Source: SIG673 sp045638685
Lineage (GTDB): Bacteria; Bacillota; Clostridia; Oscillospirales; CAG-272
Length of the DNA stretch: 64,000 nucleotides
Direction of reading: 5' to 3'
NCBI GenBank assembly: GCA_045638685.1
Contig: JAZUBT010000014.1
Span: forward strand, 3,858-67,857
A program made the translations under genes and the position numbers. Below are positions 25,808 through 34,092 of this stretch, in pieces (positions within the stretch are counted from its first letter, which is position 1; the number at the start of each line of letters is the position of its first letter). Below the pieces are notes generated by a model. It made no database searches. It was not told the origin of the DNA and saw only the letters and a list, made by a program, of their open reading frames with translations.

Positions 25808-27022
25808 TTAGGTTCTGTAATCTCCGTTGATTTTTACGTACTCGTAGGTAAGATCGCAGCCGTACGCGGTAGCATCGGCTTCTCCGTCTCCGAGCTGAAC
25901 CTTTATAATAATGTCGTCCTCAAGGAGAATTTCCTTAGCCTTCTCCTCGGAAAAATCAATTCCTGCTCCGTCTTTACATACCGGAATTTCACCCTTCGCG
26001 CTAACAAACGTTACGTCAACCTTGTTTATATCAACCTCGGCGCCGCTGTAACCGATAGCACAGAGCACGCGTCCCCAGTTAGCATCGGATCCAAACATTG
26101 CCGCCTTTACGAGCGATGAGCAGATTACACTTTTTGCTATAATTCGGGCGTTTTCCTTATCCTTTGCTCCGGTAACTGCGCATTCAAGAAGCTTAGATGC
26201 TCCCTCACCGTCCTTGGCAATTGCCTTACAAAGCTTTGTTGTAACCGCGTTAAACGCAGCGGTAAAGCTGTAAAAATCGTCGTTTATCTCCGTTATTTCG
26301 GTATTTCCCGCCATTCCGTTCGCAATAACCGAAAGCATATCGTTCGTCGAGGTATCTCCGTCAACCGAAATCATATTAAAGGTATCTTTAACGTCGTTTT
26401 TAACTACTTTATTTAACATTTCCGAGGAAATAGCGCAGTCGGTTGTAACGAATACGAGCATAGTAGCCATATTCGGATGTATCATTCCCGAGCCCTTTGC
26501 GATACCTCCTATGCGGCAGGTCTTTCCCCCCGCAGTGAACTCAACGGCAACCTCCTTAAGCTTTGTGTCGGTCGTCATTATAGCGTTTGCCGCATCCTGA
26601 CTGTTGTCATATCCGAGAGCCTCGGTAAGCTCCTTCATTCCGTTCTTTATCGGAGTAATATCAAGAGGCTGACCTATAACACCGGTTGAAGCGCAGATAA
26701 CATCGCTTGACTTAATATCGGTGTACTCCTCTACAAGCTTACACATAGCCTCCGCAATTTCTATTCCGTTTGCGTTACAGGTGTTGGCGTTTCCGCTGTT
26801 ACATATTATCGCCTGCGCGTAGCCGTCGGCAATATTTTTCCTTGTAACGGTTATAGGCGCACCCTTTACAAGGTTCTGAGTATAAACGCTCGCGGCGGTA
26901 CATTTTTTATCGCTTATAATAAGAGCAAGGTCCTTTTTGCTCTTATTTTTACGTATTCCGCAGTGTATTCCCGCAGCCTTAAAGCCTATGGCGGCGGTAA
27001 CTCCACCGTTAATGTATTTCAT
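25808..27022 (-). CDS. argJ: Bifunctional glutamate N-acetyltransferase / ornithine acetyltransferase
   Basis: 404 residues from the ATG at 27022, which has GGAG six bases upstream; the ATG four codons earlier has none. Transfers acetyl between N-acetylornithine and glutamate, recycling the acetyl group in arginine synthesis. The Ntn-like self-cleavage site is KGSGMIHPNMATMLVF, with the Thr of ATM as nucleophile, and STGVIGQPL is the oxyanion region. It follows argG by 225 bp. A TATAAT at 27066-27061 with a poor -35 may provide a separate start. Confidence 0.95.
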   Translation of the reverse strand: MKYINGGVTAAIGFKAAGIHCGIRKNKSKKDLALIISDKKCTAASVYTQNLVKGAPITVTRKNIADGYAQAIICNSGNANTCNANGIEIAEAMCKLVEEYTDIKSSDVICASTGVIGQPLDITPIKNGMKELTEALGYDNSQDAANAIMTTDTKLKEVAVEFTAGGKTCRIGGIAKGSGMIHPNMATMLVFVTTDCAISSEMLNKVVKNDVKDTFNMISVDGDTSTNDMLSVIANGMAGNTEITEINDDFYSFTAAFNAVTTKLCKAIAKDGEGASKLLECAVTGAKDKENARIIAKSVICSSLVKAAMFGSDANWGRVLCAIGYSGAEVDINKVDVTFVSAKGEIPVCKDGAGIDFSEEKAKEILLEDDIIIKVQLGDGEADATAYGCDLTYEYVKINGDYRT

Positions 27023-27203
27023 ATTAAACTCCATTCCGCTGCCGTTAGCAGCCGTACAAAATTATAACCAAATTTCTGTGTTTTAAAAGGGTGTAAAACA
27101 AAATAAATCGTTTAGACCTTCAAGAAATTTCGGGCGTAAAATCCTTTTTATCTGCACAAGTTAAGCGTTACGCTAACCGTTTTCCTTCCGTTTTCACACA
27201 GAC

Positions 27204-27232
27204 GGTGCAGGAAGCTAAACGTTCCCTGCACC
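27204..27232 (-). other. argG: Hairpin downstream of argG
   Basis: GGTGCAGG and CCTGCACC, 8 perfect pairs, lie just after the argG stop. No U-run follows on the minus strand, so it is more likely a 3'-end stabiliser than an intrinsic terminator. Nothing else is evident between 27035 and 27203 apart from the weak argJ -10. Confidence 0.45.
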
Positions 27233-27246
27233 ATCATTACAGTAAA

Positions 27247-28479
27247 TCAGTCCTTCTTATTCTTTGCGTCAATCATCGCCTTGACCTTAATAGGAAGTCC
27301 AAAGAGATTTATAAATCCTGCGGAATCCTTCTGGTCGTAAACGTGATCCTCGTCAAAGGTTGCAATCTCCTCGTCGTAGAGAGAGTACGGAGAGGTTACG
27401 CCTGCGTTAATCATATTTCCCTTATAGAGACAAAGCGTTACGTCGCCGGTTACGGTCTCCTGAGTCTTGTCAACGAATGCGGAGAGAGCCTCACGAAGAG
27501 GTGTGAACCACTGACCGAAATATACAAGCTCAGCAAAGCGTCCCGCTACAAGCTCCTTGTAGTGCTGCGTATCTCTGTCAAGCGTAAGGGTTTCAAGAAC
27601 CTCATGCGCTCTGTAAAGAATGGTTCCGCCGGGAGTTTCGTAAACACCTCTCGATTTCATACCAACGAGACGGTTTTCAACGAGGTCGGCAAGACCAATT
27701 CCGTTTTCTCCGCCTATCTTATTGAGCTTTTCAATTATTTCAACCGCAGAAAGCTTCTCGCCGTCTATCGCGACCGGAATACCCTTTTCAAAGCTGATTT
27801 TTACGTAGGACGGCTTATCGGGAGCCTTAAAGGGCGAAATTCCGAGTTCAAGGAAGCCTTCCTTATCGTACATAGGCATATTTGCGGGATTTTCAAGGTC
27901 GAGTCCCTCGTGGGAAAGGTGCCAGAGGTTCTTATCCTTTGAATAGTTGGTTTCACGGTTAATCTTAAGCGGAATGTTGTGCGCCTCCGCGTAGTCTATC
28001 TCCTCGTCTCTCGACTTGATGTTCCACTCACGCCAGGGAGCGATTATCTTCATTTCGGGAGCAAATGCTTTTATAGTAAGCTCGAAACGAACCTGGTCGT
28101 TTCCTTTTCCGGTACAGCCGTGGCAGATTGCGTCGGCTCCCTCAGCCTTTGCTATCTCAACAATTCTCTTTGCAATTACGGGACGTGCAAAAGAGGTTCC
28201 GAGGAGATAATCACCCTCGTATTTTGCACCCGCCTTAAGTGTCGGGAATATAAAGTCCTCGACAAATTCCTTTTTAAGGTCTTCGATGTAGAGCTTGGAC
28301 GCGCCCGTCTTTATAGCCTTCTCTTCAAGTCCGTCAAGCTCGGTTCCCTGACCGACGTCTCCCGAAACAGCGATAACCTCACAGTTATCGTAATTTTCCT
28401 TTAACCACGGTATAATTATAGAGGTATCAAGACCTCCCGAATATGCTAAAACTACCTTTTTTATTTTCTTGTCCGACAT
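27247..28479 (-). CDS. argG: Argininosuccinate synthase
   Basis: 410 residues from the ATG at 28479, which follows AAGGAGAC; the frame is open 17 codons earlier but through the transcription start region. Condenses citrulline and aspartate with ATP. The PP-loop is VLAYSGGLDTSI, followed by HGCTGKGNDQVRFE and GRFAELVYFGQWF. No argH is adjacent in this window. Promoter at 28522-28550. No T-box or riboswitch is seen in the short leader. Confidence 0.97.
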   Translation of the reverse strand: MSDKKIKKVVLAYSGGLDTSIIIPWLKENYDNCEVIAVSGDVGQGTELDGLEEKAIKTGASKLYIEDLKKEFVEDFIFPTLKAGAKYEGDYLLGTSFARPVIAKRIVEIAKAEGADAICHGCTGKGNDQVRFELTIKAFAPEMKIIAPWREWNIKSRDEEIDYAEAHNIPLKINRETNYSKDKNLWHLSHEGLDLENPANMPMYDKEGFLELGISPFKAPDKPSYVKISFEKGIPVAIDGEKLSAVEIIEKLNKIGGENGIGLADLVENRLVGMKSRGVYETPGGTILYRAHEVLETLTLDRDTQHYKELVAGRFAELVYFGQWFTPLREALSAFVDKTQETVTGDVTLCLYKGNMINAGVTSPYSLYDEEIATFDEDHVYDQKDSAGFINLFGLPIKVKAMIDAKNKKD

Positions 28480-28521
28480 TTTTTTGTCTCCTTTAAATAT
28501 GTTTTGTAAGTTTATGCAACA

Positions 28522-28550
28522 ATTATACACTATTTATCTTGATTTGTCAA
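28522..28550 (-). promoter_or_regulatory. argG: argG promoter
   Basis: Minus strand TTGACA (28550-28545), 17 bp, TATAAT (28527-28522). The AT-rich stretch from 28551 to 28790 shows no gene or clear RNA structure. Confidence 0.88.
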
Positions 28551-28790
28551 GTACTTTTTTGCAAAAAAACAAGATTTTTTCACTAAATAATTATAATAAA
28601 TCTCTACACGGCTGTTTTTTAAAGATTCCAAATCGTACCCCTGAAGTCCGGAGTGTATTTTTTGTGAATATTTATAATAATTATTCAGCGTTTATTCTTT
28701 TTGACAAAAACAGAAATTAAAATAAATAGCAAAAAAAGTCTTAAAAAAGCGATTTTTAGAAATTTTTTAATTTAAATTATGAAAACCCTC

Positions 28791-28819
28791 TTGCATTTGC
28801 ACAAAAATTGTGCTATACT
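28791..28819 (+). promoter_or_regulatory. AraC-family gene promoter with palindromic operator in the spacer
   Basis: TTGCAT (28791-28796), 17-bp spacer, TATACT (28814-28819). The spacer contains the perfect palindrome GCACAA-AAA-TTGTGC (28799-28813), ending exactly at the -10. Position between -35 and -10 suggests autorepression. Confidence 0.75.
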
Positions 28820-28863
28820 AATATAAATGGTAAATTTGTATTACAGAAATGAGGTCCCGCATT

Positions 28864-29808
28864 ATGAATCCCTACTGCGAAAATCCTACCGAGCCGCTTC
28901 GCATACAAAAGGTAGAAAATTTCCGTATAACTCCGCATCTTCACACCTCTGCGGAGCTTATCTACATTGAAAAAGGAGATGCCCTTCTCACACTCGGCTC
29001 TCTTGAATTCAATTTATATTCCGGAGATTTCGCTTTGATTATGCCAAGCACACTCCACAGCGTAACGCCTGTTTCGGAGGAGCTGACGTTATACGTCATA
29101 AATGCAAAGTGCGATCTTATTCCGGATATTACAAAGCGTCTCAGCGGTCTGCGCCCCGCATCTCCCGTTTTAAGAAGGGTGGATGTTCCGCAGAACCTTC
29201 TTTACGCATTCTCCGCAGTCGCTGCCGAAAGAGACCGTTACATAGCGCACAGTTGGATACACCTTATGTTCACCATTGTTATATCCGGACTGCGTTTTGC
29301 TGAGATACACGACGGAGTTACCTCTAATCTTTCAAACAGAGTTCTTTCCTATCTCGGAATGCATTACCGCGAGCAGATTTCGCTCGATCAGCTTGCTGAG
29401 GCAATGGGAGTTAGCCGTTTCCATCTCTCTCACCTTTTCTCAAACAAGCTTGGAATAGGCTTCAAGGAGTATCTTAACAATTTAAGAGTTGAATACGCCA
29501 AGGGGCTTCTTCGTACCACCGACACCCCTATCGCAAGCATTTACGAGATTTCGGGATTTGAAAATCAGCGTACCTTTAATCGCGTATTTAAGGAAAACAC
29601 CGGCGCTTCTCCCCGCGACTACCGTCTCGGACGTGAAAGCTTCGGCGTTCCGGATCCTAAAAAGATTGACGTAACAATTCCTACCCTTGATAAAACCGTT
29701 CCGACTCTTTCAAGGATAGATATTGCGGACGAGTATATTGACACACCTCTTGTAATTGAGGAAGCCGAGCCTGTAAAGACAAGGGCTTCACGCCGTACAA
29801 AAAAATAG
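28864..29808 (+). CDS. AraC-family transcriptional regulator
   Basis: 314 residues from the ATG at 28864, which has GAGG upstream; an ATG five codons earlier has no site. The N-terminal cupin-like sensor (HLHTSAELIYIEKGDALLT) matches sugar-responsive AraC proteins. Two helix-turn-helix units lie at about 165-260 (SLDQLAEAMGVSRFHLSHLF and the second ending GFENQRTFNRVFKENTGASP). A charged 55-residue tail ending in RRTKK is unusual. It is followed by a terminator and pfp, so it is monocistronic. Confidence 0.94.
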   Translation: MNPYCENPTEPLRIQKVENFRITPHLHTSAELIYIEKGDALLTLGSLEFNLYSGDFALIMPSTLHSVTPVSEELTLYVINAKCDLIPDITKRLSGLRPASPVLRRVDVPQNLLYAFSAVAAERDRYIAHSWIHLMFTIVISGLRFAEIHDGVTSNLSNRVLSYLGMHYREQISLDQLAEAMGVSRFHLSHLFSNKLGIGFKEYLNNLRVEYAKGLLRTTDTPIASIYEISGFENQRTFNRVFKENTGASPRDYRLGRESFGVPDPKKIDVTIPTLDKTVPTLSRIDIADEYIDTPLVIEEAEPVKTRASRRTKK

Positions 29809-29876
29809 TAAAACGGCAGAAACGCCTAAGGTAAAAAACAAGAACAACGCTTGGTTCTTTTGATTTTAAAACATTA

Positions 29877-29906
29877 AGCGATCAACGATTCGTTGGTCGC
29901 TTTTTT
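29877..29906 (+). terminator. Terminator after the AraC-family gene
   Basis: AGCGATCAACG, loop ATT, CGTTGGTCGCT with one G-U pair, then TTTTTT. A second weaker hairpin, AAGAACAA/TTGGTTCTT, lies just upstream (about 29840-29860). Confidence 0.88.
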
Positions 29907-29972
29907 ATGTATCGCAAAACGTAAGTATTCCCTTTATTACGCGCATATTTTACATAAAAATATAAAAACATC

Positions 29973-30001
29973 TTGATTTTAGCGTAATGATATGATAAAA
30001 T
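29973..30001 (+). promoter_or_regulatory. pfp: pfp promoter
   Basis: TTGATT (29973-29978), 17 bp, TAAAAT (29996-30001). The leader of about 90 nt is AT-rich with no clear structure. Confidence 0.7.
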
Positions 30002-30098
30002 AGTTTTATACAATCATTTGTTATTTTATAACAAAACCACCTAACATAATGTAATTTTAGATAAAGTTTTATGATTTTAATAATATAAGGAGCTGTCT

Positions 30099-31334
30099 AT
30101 GAAAAAAATATACGGTAAAAACGCTCTTGTCGGTCAGTCCGGCGGTCCCACCGCGGCTATTAACGCCTCTCTTTCCGGTGTTATCTCCGAGTGGCTTGAA
30201 AATCAGAGCGGTACTCTTTACGGAATGGCAAACGGAATAACAGGTATTCTCGACGAAAGGCTTTATAATCTCACAGAAATTTTCAGCGGAAAAACGAGCG
30301 ACCTTGAACGTCTGAAGCTCACGCCCGCTGCGGCTCTCGGCTCTTGCAGAAAAAAGCTTCCAACCTATGAAAACGACGGGCAGTTTTACGAAACGCTTTT
30401 CGGTCTTTTTGAAAAATATGAAATAGGTTATTTTTTCTACATAGGCGGCAACGATTCAATGGACACGGTGGCAAAGCTCTCAGCTTACGCCGAGGCGCGT
30501 GATATAGACGTTAAATTCGTCGGCATACCGAAAACGGTTGACAACGACCTTTGCGGAACCGACCACACTCCCGGCTTTGGCTCCGCTGCGAAGTTTGTTG
30601 CTTCGGTTTGTGCCGAAACCAAGCGCGATACCGCTGTTTACACACAAAAATCTGTTACTGTAATTGAGATTATGGGACGCGACGCGGGCTGGCTTACCGC
30701 CTCCGCAGCTCTTGCTAAAACAAAACACACGAGCGGTCCCGATCTTATATATCTTCCTGAGGTTCCTTTCTCCTTCCAGCAGTGCTTTAACGATATTAAG
30801 CGTTGCTGGGAAACGAGTCCCGACGTTCTTATTGCCGTTTCAGAGGGCATAAGAGATAAGGACGGAAATTACATAAGCGCCGATTCCACTAAAAAGGATA
30901 CGTTTGGACACGCAATGCTCTGCGGAGCGGCGAATATGCTCAAAAACCGCGTCGAGGAGTATTTCGGGTGCAAGGTTCGTGCCATTGAGGTAAATACTCC
31001 GCAGCGTAGCGCAGGACACTGTCTCTCGCTTACCGACATTAATGAATCGTTTAACGTCGGCGCATTTGGTGTAAAGGAAGCGATAAGCGGAAAAAGCGGA
31101 ATAATGGCGGCAACCGTAAGAATTTCGGACGCTCCGTACACCGTAAAAAACGAGTCGTTCCCCGTACGTGATATTGCAAACAAGGTAAAGAGTGTTCCGC
31201 GTGAATTTATTAACGCCGAGGGCAACTACGTTACCGAGGCGGCGCTTACATACCTTCGCCCGCTGATTTTAGGCGAGTGCAGTCTTTTATACTCCGACGG
31301 AGTACCGATGCACTACGTTTTTCCGAAGATATGA
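30099..31334 (+). CDS. pfp: 6-phosphofructokinase, diphosphate-dependent type
   Basis: 411 residues. Phosphorylates fructose-6-P in glycolysis. GQSGGPTAAINASL, GGNDSMDT, GIPKTVDND and EIMGRDAGWLTA are family blocks. An Asp follows GGN, where ATP enzymes have Gly, and Lys is in PKTVDND, where ATP enzymes have Gly; both point to PPi as phosphoryl donor. AAGGAG precedes the ATG. Monocistronic between its promoter and a bidirectional terminator. Confidence 0.93.
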   Translation: MKKIYGKNALVGQSGGPTAAINASLSGVISEWLENQSGTLYGMANGITGILDERLYNLTEIFSGKTSDLERLKLTPAAALGSCRKKLPTYENDGQFYETLFGLFEKYEIGYFFYIGGNDSMDTVAKLSAYAEARDIDVKFVGIPKTVDNDLCGTDHTPGFGSAAKFVASVCAETKRDTAVYTQKSVTVIEIMGRDAGWLTASAALAKTKHTSGPDLIYLPEVPFSFQQCFNDIKRCWETSPDVLIAVSEGIRDKDGNYISADSTKKDTFGHAMLCGAANMLKNRVEEYFGCKVRAIEVNTPQRSAGHCLSLTDINESFNVGAFGVKEAISGKSGIMAATVRISDAPYTVKNESFPVRDIANKVKSVPREFINAEGNYVTEAALTYLRPLILGECSLLYSDGVPMHYVFPKI

Positions 31335-31336
31335 TA

Positions 31337-31366
31337 AAAAGCCTTCTCCTGCAGGAGAAGGCTTTT
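31337..31366. terminator. Bidirectional terminator between pfp and the TIR gene
   Basis: AAAGCCTTCTCCT-GCAGGAGAAGGCTTT hairpin with U-runs in both directions. Confidence 0.92.
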
Positions 31367-31374
31367 TTGTTTGT

Positions 31375-33879
31375 TTATTTGATTTCTATCCACATTGCGG
31401 GACGAACTGCCGTACTGCTTACGTTTTTTGCGCTGCCGTGAACTCCGTTACCGCTTTCGCTGATATTACCGGTATCTCCGACGAAGGTTGCAGAATCCTG
31501 TCTGTGTCCCGGTGTACGCAGCCACCACATGCCATAACCTCCGTTGCTCTTAAAATAGCTTGCTCCTTGCGTTGCCGCAAACCACGTAGGCTTACATTTC
31601 CTTTCCTTTTCCGAGCTGAAATACGTGTTTGCCTCTGAAACGCTTAATAAAAATATGTAATCCTGCGTTGCGTTTCCGGGAGAGGTGTCGTAATCCGGGT
31701 TGCTGTCTGCCGGAACGTCAGAAAGTACAATCAGCTCCTTGTCCTCGGCGGAAAACGCCGCATTAAAGAAACCGTTATTAAGCCACCTGCGGAGAGAACA
31801 CGTTTCCCACGTTACGTCAGTGTAGGTTTCGTTGTATTTTTTACAGTCAAGGCCGTATTTGCTGATAACGAGCGCTTTTCCGTCCTTTACGTCAAGAACG
31901 AGCCACTCTATCGGCTCTTCGTCGTACGACCACTGATCGTACTTACCAAGCTTAATATAGCCTCCGACCTCGACAACTCCGAGTCTGTCGTAGGCCTCTT
32001 GTCCGTATTGCGCTATAAACAAATTTTTGCGCGCTAAAACGCTTTCCTCCATTTTCGCGACGCTGTCTTTATATTCACCCAGTTTCTCGAATTTCGCTAT
32101 CGCCTCGGTGTATCTGAGTTCGCTCATGAGCGCTATCGCATCGTTATACATCACACTCGGAAGGATAACTGTATTAAGAACAATAACAAACGCAATAACA
32201 AAGGCTACGGCTGACGTTGCGATAAAAGCAATTTTTATTTTGCGTTTCTTTCTTTTTTCATTTTCTATGCGTCGCTCTTCCGCCTGTCTTTCAAGCTTTA
32301 TTTTCTCCGCTTTTTCTCTTTCCAGCTTCTCTTTAAGGCTCGCCGCCTCCTTGATACGCTCTGCCTCGCGCGCCGCCTCCGCTGCGCGTTCCCTTTCTAT
32401 GCGTTCATCCTCCGCCTTTTTCTGAAGTCGCTGTATTTTTTCCTCGCAAGCGCGAGCGCGGTCCCTCGCATCTTTATAATCAGCAATAGAATTAAACACT
32501 TCTACGGCTTTTTTAAGCTTTGAAATATTATACGTCTTATAATCGTCCATCGCTTTAAGGTAAACTGACTCACGGTTTGCGGCTTCATTACGCTCGTTTA
32601 TCTCTTTAATGTAACCGTCAAGCTCGGCGTTAAGCGCCCCGTCGCCAAAACGGGCTAATTTTTTATAATTTCCGCTGCCATCAAACGGCTTTGCGCAGTG
32701 CTTTAAATCCTCTCGCTTTTTAACGTTAAGCTCCGCCATAAGCTTTCCGAGATACGCGCTCGGATTTTTGGGCTCCTGATTTAAAACCTGCTCACAAAAC
32801 TCGTCTGCTTTTTCAAAATCTCCGTCCTCAAGGAACATAAATGCGCGTTCAATCAGCGCGGCGGTGTTAACGCCGCCCACAATCGGTGCGCCGCCCGGCT
32901 CTCTTATCACGGTGGTTTCCTTTATAACCGGCTCCTTGATTACGGTTTCCTTTATCTCCCTTACAACAGTTTCCTGCTTTGGCTTAAAGCTCTCCATAAC
33001 CTTTTTGATTCCGCGAACAAGGTCGTTTGCAAAACCGATTTTTCCCATATCCTGCGCCTGAAGATGCGCAAATTCGTCGGGAAGATCGTACGCGTCCATA
33101 TCGCGATAGCAAGGAATAAGAAGCTTTTTTCTGTCCTTTTTGATAATTTTCAGGTATCTTGACCACTCGTTTTTAACCCAGATAGCGTTGAAGTATTCGG
33201 GCTTGGTTCCTACAACAAGCATAACCTTTGCGGAGTTAAGAGCGGCGAAAATTATTGGCTCGTAGTCGCGTCCGAGCTTGCCCTCAAGCGTTATAGCGGC
33301 ATAAAAAACCTTAAACCCTGCGTCTGTCAGCTCGTAATAAATATCGTTAGCAATAACGCTGTCGCGGGTTTTACCTCCGGTTTCGTCCGTTTCCTTATAA
33401 CAGATAAAAACGTCGTAGCTCTCCTCTTTTTGCGCGAGTGCTAAAATATCCTTCTGTATCCTGTCAATCTCCCTTGCCTGTTCTTCGTAAAGTGTGCGGC
33501 GCTCGTAGTCTGCGTGTTCGATAGCGGATTTAAAATCTCCGTCTGCTATTATTGAATCAAATGAAGCTCTATGGCAGGTGGGAACCATTTTACCGCTTGA
33601 CTTATCGTCAACGTACTCTATACCGTATTTACACAGCACAAGTCCATAGTAAGCCTCCGATTCGTTTGGCGCGGTTTCCACTATCTTTTCATAAACAGCC
33701 TCCGCCTTGTCAAACTCACATCTGCGACGAAGAGCGTTTGCCCTGTTAAATAGGTTACGAAGGCTATCGTCCTCCGCCTTTGGAAGCGTCTGCTTCGTGC
33801 GACAGTATTTACACTCGGCAATCGCAGCTCCTTCAGTTATATCAAGATCGCCGCCGCAAAATTTACAGTTAAGTAGCAT
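31375..33879 (-). CDS. Zinc-ribbon / TPR / TIR / transmembrane / DUF6273-like protein
   Basis: 834 residues. Order: Cys4 zinc ribbon (C5, C8, C23, C26), TPR-like helices (about 40-90), TIR domain (about 153-295, opening YDVFICYKETDETG, with Glu207 in GRDYEPIIF at the place of the NADase Glu), and a linker with repeated VIKE/VIRE. Then more TPR-like helices (335-475), a charged coiled coil (475-547), KRKKRK and one transmembrane helix (about 548-573), and a C-terminal domain of about 190 residues resembling DUF6273 (IKLGKYDQWSYDEEPIEWLV to WWLRTPG and VRPAMWIEI). The positive-inside rule puts TIR in the cytoplasm and the C-terminal domain outside. A signalling receptor is inferred; enzymatic activity is not shown. 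Confidence 0.88.
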   Translation of the reverse strand: MLLNCKFCGGDLDITEGAAIAECKYCRTKQTLPKAEDDSLRNLFNRANALRRRCEFDKAEAVYEKIVETAPNESEAYYGLVLCKYGIEYVDDKSSGKMVPTCHRASFDSIIADGDFKSAIEHADYERRTLYEEQAREIDRIQKDILALAQKEESYDVFICYKETDETGGKTRDSVIANDIYYELTDAGFKVFYAAITLEGKLGRDYEPIIFAALNSAKVMLVVGTKPEYFNAIWVKNEWSRYLKIIKKDRKKLLIPCYRDMDAYDLPDEFAHLQAQDMGKIGFANDLVRGIKKVMESFKPKQETVVREIKETVIKEPVIKETTVIREPGGAPIVGGVNTAALIERAFMFLEDGDFEKADEFCEQVLNQEPKNPSAYLGKLMAELNVKKREDLKHCAKPFDGSGNYKKLARFGDGALNAELDGYIKEINERNEAANRESVYLKAMDDYKTYNISKLKKAVEVFNSIADYKDARDRARACEEKIQRLQKKAEDERIERERAAEAAREAERIKEAASLKEKLEREKAEKIKLERQAEERRIENEKRKKRKIKIAFIATSAVAFVIAFVIVLNTVILPSVMYNDAIALMSELRYTEAIAKFEKLGEYKDSVAKMEESVLARKNLFIAQYGQEAYDRLGVVEVGGYIKLGKYDQWSYDEEPIEWLVLDVKDGKALVISKYGLDCKKYNETYTDVTWETCSLRRWLNNGFFNAAFSAEDKELIVLSDVPADSNPDYDTSPGNATQDYIFLLSVSEANTYFSSEKERKCKPTWFAATQGASYFKSNGGYGMWWLRTPGHRQDSATFVGDTGNISESGNGVHGSAKNVSSTAVRPAMWIEIK

Positions 33880-33902
33880 TTTTTATTCCTTCTTTTTTAT
33901 TT

Positions 33903-33970
33903 TTGACAAAAATAAATTCTTTGTCAAATTTAGTATAACACTTTTTTCATATTTTGTCAATACGCGCGTA
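33903..33970 (-). promoter_or_regulatory. TIR gene promoter with start-site palindrome and upstream ACGCGCGT
   Basis: Minus strand TTGACA (33960-33955), 17 bp, TATACT (33937-33932). Upstream is the palindrome TACGCGCGTA (33961-33970). Downstream, overlapping the start point, is TTGACAAA-N9-TTTGTCAA (33903-33927), a perfect 8-bp inverted repeat typical of a repressor operator. AAGGAAT and the ATG at 33879 follow. Confidence 0.8.
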
Positions 33971-34028
33971 AATAAACAAGCATTCTGCTCTCACAAATAT
34001 ATGTTTTACAAGTTCTGCGCACGGTTTT

Positions 34029-34067
34029 AAAAACAAAAACGGGTACGCCTACAAGTAAGCGCACCCG
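34029..34067 (-). terminator. Terminator of the first oxidoreductase gene
   Basis: CGGGTGCGC and GCGTACCCG arms on the minus strand (34067-34040), then TTTTTGTTTTT. Confidence 0.85.
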
Positions 34068-34092
34068 CGTTTTTATTTAGCTTAACTTCCTA

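Noticed and set aside
28480..28530. T-box or arginine leader on argG
   Set aside because: The leader is only about 35 nt and shows no specifier or antiterminator elements.
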